DNA of 9,226 nucleotides from Paramuribaculum sp. (GTDB lineage Bacteria; Bacteroidota; Bacteroidia; Bacteroidales; Muribaculaceae), in NCBI GenBank assembly GCA_029062075.1, contig JAIDQW010000320.1, positions 1 through 9,226 on the forward strand, given 5' to 3'. Position numbers and translations under genes: made by a program. The notes under the pieces are model-generated. The model made no database searches. It worked only from the letters and a program-made list of their open reading frames with translations, and was not told the DNA's origin. Positions 6,698-9,226 of the stretch are shown here, one piece after another; the first letter of the stretch is position 1, and each line of letters begins with the position of its first letter.

Positions 6698-8770
6698 ATG
6701 AATTTTCAACTTGACAGCACATATAAACCTACCGGAGATCAACCTCAAGCCATTGAAAGTATAGTAAAAGGCATTGAAGAAGGAGTCCCGGCCCAGACCT
6801 TATTGGGCGTTACCGGGAGCGGTAAAACGTTCACAATGGCGAATGTAATCGAAAAGGTAAACCGCCCTACTCTTATTTTAAGCCACAACAAAACTCTTGC
6901 CGCTCAATTATATGGTGAATTCAAACGGTTTTTCCCAAATAATGCTGTAGAGTACTTTGTGTCATATTATGACTACTATCAGCCAGAAGCATACATTCCA
7001 TCCGTAGATAAGTATATTGAAAAAGATCTCATGATAAATGATGAGATAGACAAACTCCGACTTGCAACAACGTCTGCGCTGCTTAGCGGTAGAAAAGATG
7101 TGATTGTTGTCAGTTCAGTTTCATGTATTTACGGAATGGGAAATCCAGAGGACTTTAACAGTAATGTCATAACCATTTCCAAAGGACAGAAAATCAGCCG
7201 TAATGCTTTCCTCAGAGAACTCGTAGGAGCAATATATAGTAGAAATGAGATATCCCCAGTTCGTGGAAATTTCAGAGTTAAAGGAGACACGGTTGATGTT
7301 CATCTGGCTTATGAGGAAATTGTTGTGCGTGTAACTTTCTGGGGAGATGAGATTGAAGATATAAAAACATTCTATTCTTCTGACAACACACCGCTTGGAA
7401 CCCACGAGGACTTCAAAATATTTCCGGCTAACATATTCGTAACTTCTCCAGCCCGGCTTGCCTCTGGAATAGCTCAGATAGAACTTGATTTAGGTGAACA
7501 GGTTAATTTTTTCAACCGCGAGGCTAAGGAACTTGAAGCTAAGAGGCTCTATGAAAGAGTCACCTATGATATAGAAATGATGCGGGAAGTGGGACATTGC
7601 CCGGGTATTGAGAATTATAGCCGCTATTTCGATGGCAGGCAACCGGGAATGAGACCGTTCTGCTTGCTTGATTATTTTCCTAAAGACTTCCTTACCATTA
7701 TAGATGAAAGTCATGTGACTGTACCTCAGATCAGGGCTATGTGGGGAGGAGATGTCTCAAGAAAAATGAATCTTGTGGAGTACGGCTTCCGCCTGCCGGC
7801 TGCTCTTGACAATCGCCCTTTGAAATTTGAAGAGTTTGAGCGACTCACAAACCAGATAGTTTATGTAAGTGCTACTCCTGCTGATTATGAGCTTGAAAAA
7901 AGCGATGGGGTTGTAGTTGAGCAGATAATTCGTCCTACCGGATTGCTTGATCCTATAATTGAAGTCAAACCCTCTCTGAATCAAATTGATGATTTGCTTG
8001 AAGAGATTGAAACGAGGGTTCAAGCGAATGAAAGAGTCCTTGTTACCACTCTGACGAAAAGAATGGCGGAAGAACTTAATGATTATCTGGAAAAGTTAAG
8101 AATTAAAGCCGCATATATCCATAGCGATGTAGATACTTTGGAAAGAATCCGAATATTGGATGACCTAAGAGCGGGCACTTATGATGTTCTGATTGGAGTT
8201 AACCTTCTTCGTGAAGGTCTTGATTTACCCGAGGTGTCGCTTGTTGCGATTCTTGATGCTGATAAAGAAGGTTTTTTACGAAGCCACCGATCTTTAACTC
8301 AAACAGTAGGACGTGCAGCCCGTAACCTCGGAGGAAAAGTAATCATGTATGCAGACAAAATAACCGACAGCATGCAGCAGACCATTGATGAAACGGAGAG
8401 AAGAAGAAGTATTCAGCTCGCTTACAATGAGGAGCATGGAATCACCCCGACTGCAATCATTAAAGCAAGAGACCGTATTATTGGTATTGACTGCAAGACT
8501 GAAGAAAATACACCATCCAAAAAGCGTAAAAACAAACCGTTTGAAAGTGCGCTTAAACCGGAGCCCGTACCGTACGAATCGGAATATAAGACTTCTGTTG
8601 ATATTGCGGCAGATCCCGTTATAGCATATATGAGTAAGGACGAATTGCAGAGGTGCATCACCCGCAAGCGTTCAGAGATGCTGGAGGCTGCTAAAAGAAT
8701 GGAGTTCATGGATGCTGCACGTCTTAGAGACGAGGTGTTGAAACTTGAGGAACTTCTGAAATCAAAGTAA
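6698..8770 (+). CDS. uvrB: UvrB, excinuclease ABC subunit B
   Basis: UvrB is the central damage-verifying subunit of nucleotide excision repair: it is loaded by UvrA and then recruits UvrC for the incisions. This complete 690-residue protein begins with the family pattern [14 protein letters not shown]. Walker A is G-V-T-G-S-G-K-T at 37-44. The [10 protein letters not shown] beta-hairpin that inserts into DNA is at 90-99, the DEAD-like motif D-E-S-H at 336-339 and helicase motif [10 protein letters not shown] at 535-542. Near 598-641 there is a Lys/Pro-rich variable linker, followed by the C-terminal UVR domain (about 652-684, [17 protein letters not shown]) that contacts UvrC. No motif is disrupted. 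A TAnnTTTG element sits just before the ATG, and no obvious SOS box was seen. The ygiQ-like gene follows 1 nt later. Confidence 0.98.
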   Translation: MNFQLDSTYKPTGDQPQAIESIVKGIEEGVPAQTLLGVTGSGKTFTMANVIEKVNRPTLILSHNKTLAAQLYGEFKRFFPNNAVEYFVSYYDYYQPEAYIPSVDKYIEKDLMINDEIDKLRLATTSALLSGRKDVIVVSSVSCIYGMGNPEDFNSNVITISKGQKISRNAFLRELVGAIYSRNEISPVRGNFRVKGDTVDVHLAYEEIVVRVTFWGDEIEDIKTFYSSDNTPLGTHEDFKIFPANIFVTSPARLASGIAQIELDLGEQVNFFNREAKELEAKRLYERVTYDIEMMREVGHCPGIENYSRYFDGRQPGMRPFCLLDYFPKDFLTIIDESHVTVPQIRAMWGGDVSRKMNLVEYGFRLPAALDNRPLKFEEFERLTNQIVYVSATPADYELEKSDGVVVEQIIRPTGLLDPIIEVKPSLNQIDDLLEEIETRVQANERVLVTTLTKRMAEELNDYLEKLRIKAAYIHSDVDTLERIRILDDLRAGTYDVLIGVNLLREGLDLPEVSLVAILDADKEGFLRSHRSLTQTVGRAARNLGGKVIMYADKITDSMQQTIDETERRRSIQLAYNEEHGITPTAIIKARDRIIGIDCKTEENTPSKKRKNKPFESALKPEPVPYESEYKTSVDIAADPVIAYMSKDELQRCITRKRSEMLEAAKRMEFMDAARLRDEVLKLEELLKSK

Positions 8771-8771
8771 A

Positions 8772-9226
8772 ATGAATCAGATTAATCCACTTAAAGATAC
8801 CTCATTATTTCTACCAACGAGTGTAAAAGAGATGAAAGCACTTGGTTGGGAGAGACCTGATATTGTGCTTTTTTCAGGGGATGCGTATGTAGATCACCCT
8901 TCGTTCGGTGCTACCGTCATTGGACGAACACTTCAAAAAGCAGGCTACAAAGTAGCTATTGTTCCTCAGCCTAATTGGCAGGATGACCTTCGTGATTTCC
9001 GCAAGTTTGGAGAACCACGCCTTTTTTTCGGTGTATCGGCAGGGGCAATGGACTCTATGGTAAATCATTACACCGCTAACAGAAGAAAGCGGAGCGATGA
9101 TGCCTACACACCGGGGGGGAGACATGGAGCACGCCCGGATTATCCAACTATTGTTTACTCCGAAATTCTTAAGAAACTTTATCCTGATATCCCTGTTATA
9201 GCCGGTGGAATAGAAGCGTCCCTCCG
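8772..9226 (+). CDS. YgiQ family radical SAM protein (UPF0313), N-terminal part
   Basis: This gene is cut by the window end: 151 complete codons plus two bases (CG, so Arg). The ATG is 1 nt after the uvrB stop, and M-x(5)-P-L closely precedes the conserved F-L-P-T-S-x-x-E-M-x-x-L-G-W stretch. Strong family matches follow: G-D-A-Y-V-D-H-P-S-F-G (36-46), P-Q-P-x-W near 65-69, F-F-G-V-S-A-G-A-M-D-S-M, R-R-K-R-S-D-D-A-Y-T-P-G-G, and V-I-A-G-G-I-E-A-S-L at the edge. These align with E. coli YgiQ over its whole N-terminal portion. The visible part is the N-terminal cobalamin-binding-like domain. The CxxxCxxC radical SAM cluster lies downstream of the window, so its integrity cannot be checked. The biochemical function of the family is not established to my knowledge. 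Coupling to uvrB suggests shared expression, not necessarily a repair role. Confidence 0.93.
   Translation, partial: MNQINPLKDTSLFLPTSVKEMKALGWERPDIVLFSGDAYVDHPSFGATVIGRTLQKAGYKVAIVPQPNWQDDLRDFRKFGEPRLFFGVSAGAMDSMVNHYTANRRKRSDDAYTPGGRHGARPDYPTIVYSEILKKLYPDIPVIAGGIEASL

Noticed and set aside
9113..9119. Run of seven G in the ygiQ-like gene, a possible phase-variation or sequencing-error site
   Set aside because: The frame is intact across it and encodes the expected T-P-G-G stretch, which the family appears to share; a single 7-mer is weak evidence.
8874..9125. Minus-strand 83-residue open frame at the right end
   Set aside because: It is antisense to the clearly conserved YgiQ-family N-terminus.

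Overview
This window looks like an ordinary housekeeping segment of a Bacteroidota (order Bacteroidales) chromosome, moderately AT-rich. Three things point that way. The GlnRS, UvrB, MurA and RsmG sequences resemble Bacteroidales versions as I recall them. The start codons lack nearby Shine-Dalgarno sequences. At least two gene starts are preceded by the Bacteroidota-type promoter TTTG-(20 nt)-TAnnTTTG. A family-level assignment (for example Muribaculaceae or a related family) would be a guess. Genes fill nearly the whole window, and the longest gap is 164 nt.

Layout: (1) Positions 1-911, plus strand: the C-terminal end of rsmG (16S rRNA m7G527 methyltransferase), then 3 nt later a complete glyoxalase-II-like metallo-beta-lactamase-fold hydrolase. 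(2) Positions 908-6533, minus strand, transcribed from right to left: murB, murA, glnS and a TPR-repeat protein. The TPR gene follows glnS by 1 nt and its stop overlaps the stop of the plus-strand hydrolase by 4 nt. murB and glnS each have a well-formed promoter, so this strand probably holds two overlapping transcription units: murB-murA(-glnS-TPR) and glnS-TPR. (3) Positions 6534-6697: a divergent promoter region. (4) Positions 6698-9226, plus strand: uvrB, then 1 nt later the N-terminal third or less of a YgiQ-family radical SAM protein, cut by the window edge.

Functionally, MurA and MurB catalyse the two committed steps from UDP-GlcNAc to UDP-MurNAc in peptidoglycan synthesis. GlnRS charges tRNA-Gln, UvrB is the damage-verifying helicase-like subunit of nucleotide excision repair, and RsmG modifies 16S rRNA. 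The hydrolase, the TPR protein and the YgiQ-like protein have no assigned physiological role from sequence alone.

I see no mobile element, CRISPR array, tRNA, rRNA, phage gene or anything resembling a new defence or biosynthetic system. The points most worth a second look are the natural Cys-to-Asp change in the MurA active site (expected to make it fosfomycin-insensitive), the promoter set including a possibly leaderless uvrB mRNA, the uncharacterised TPR protein tied to glnS, and the stop-over-stop convergent junction without a visible terminator.
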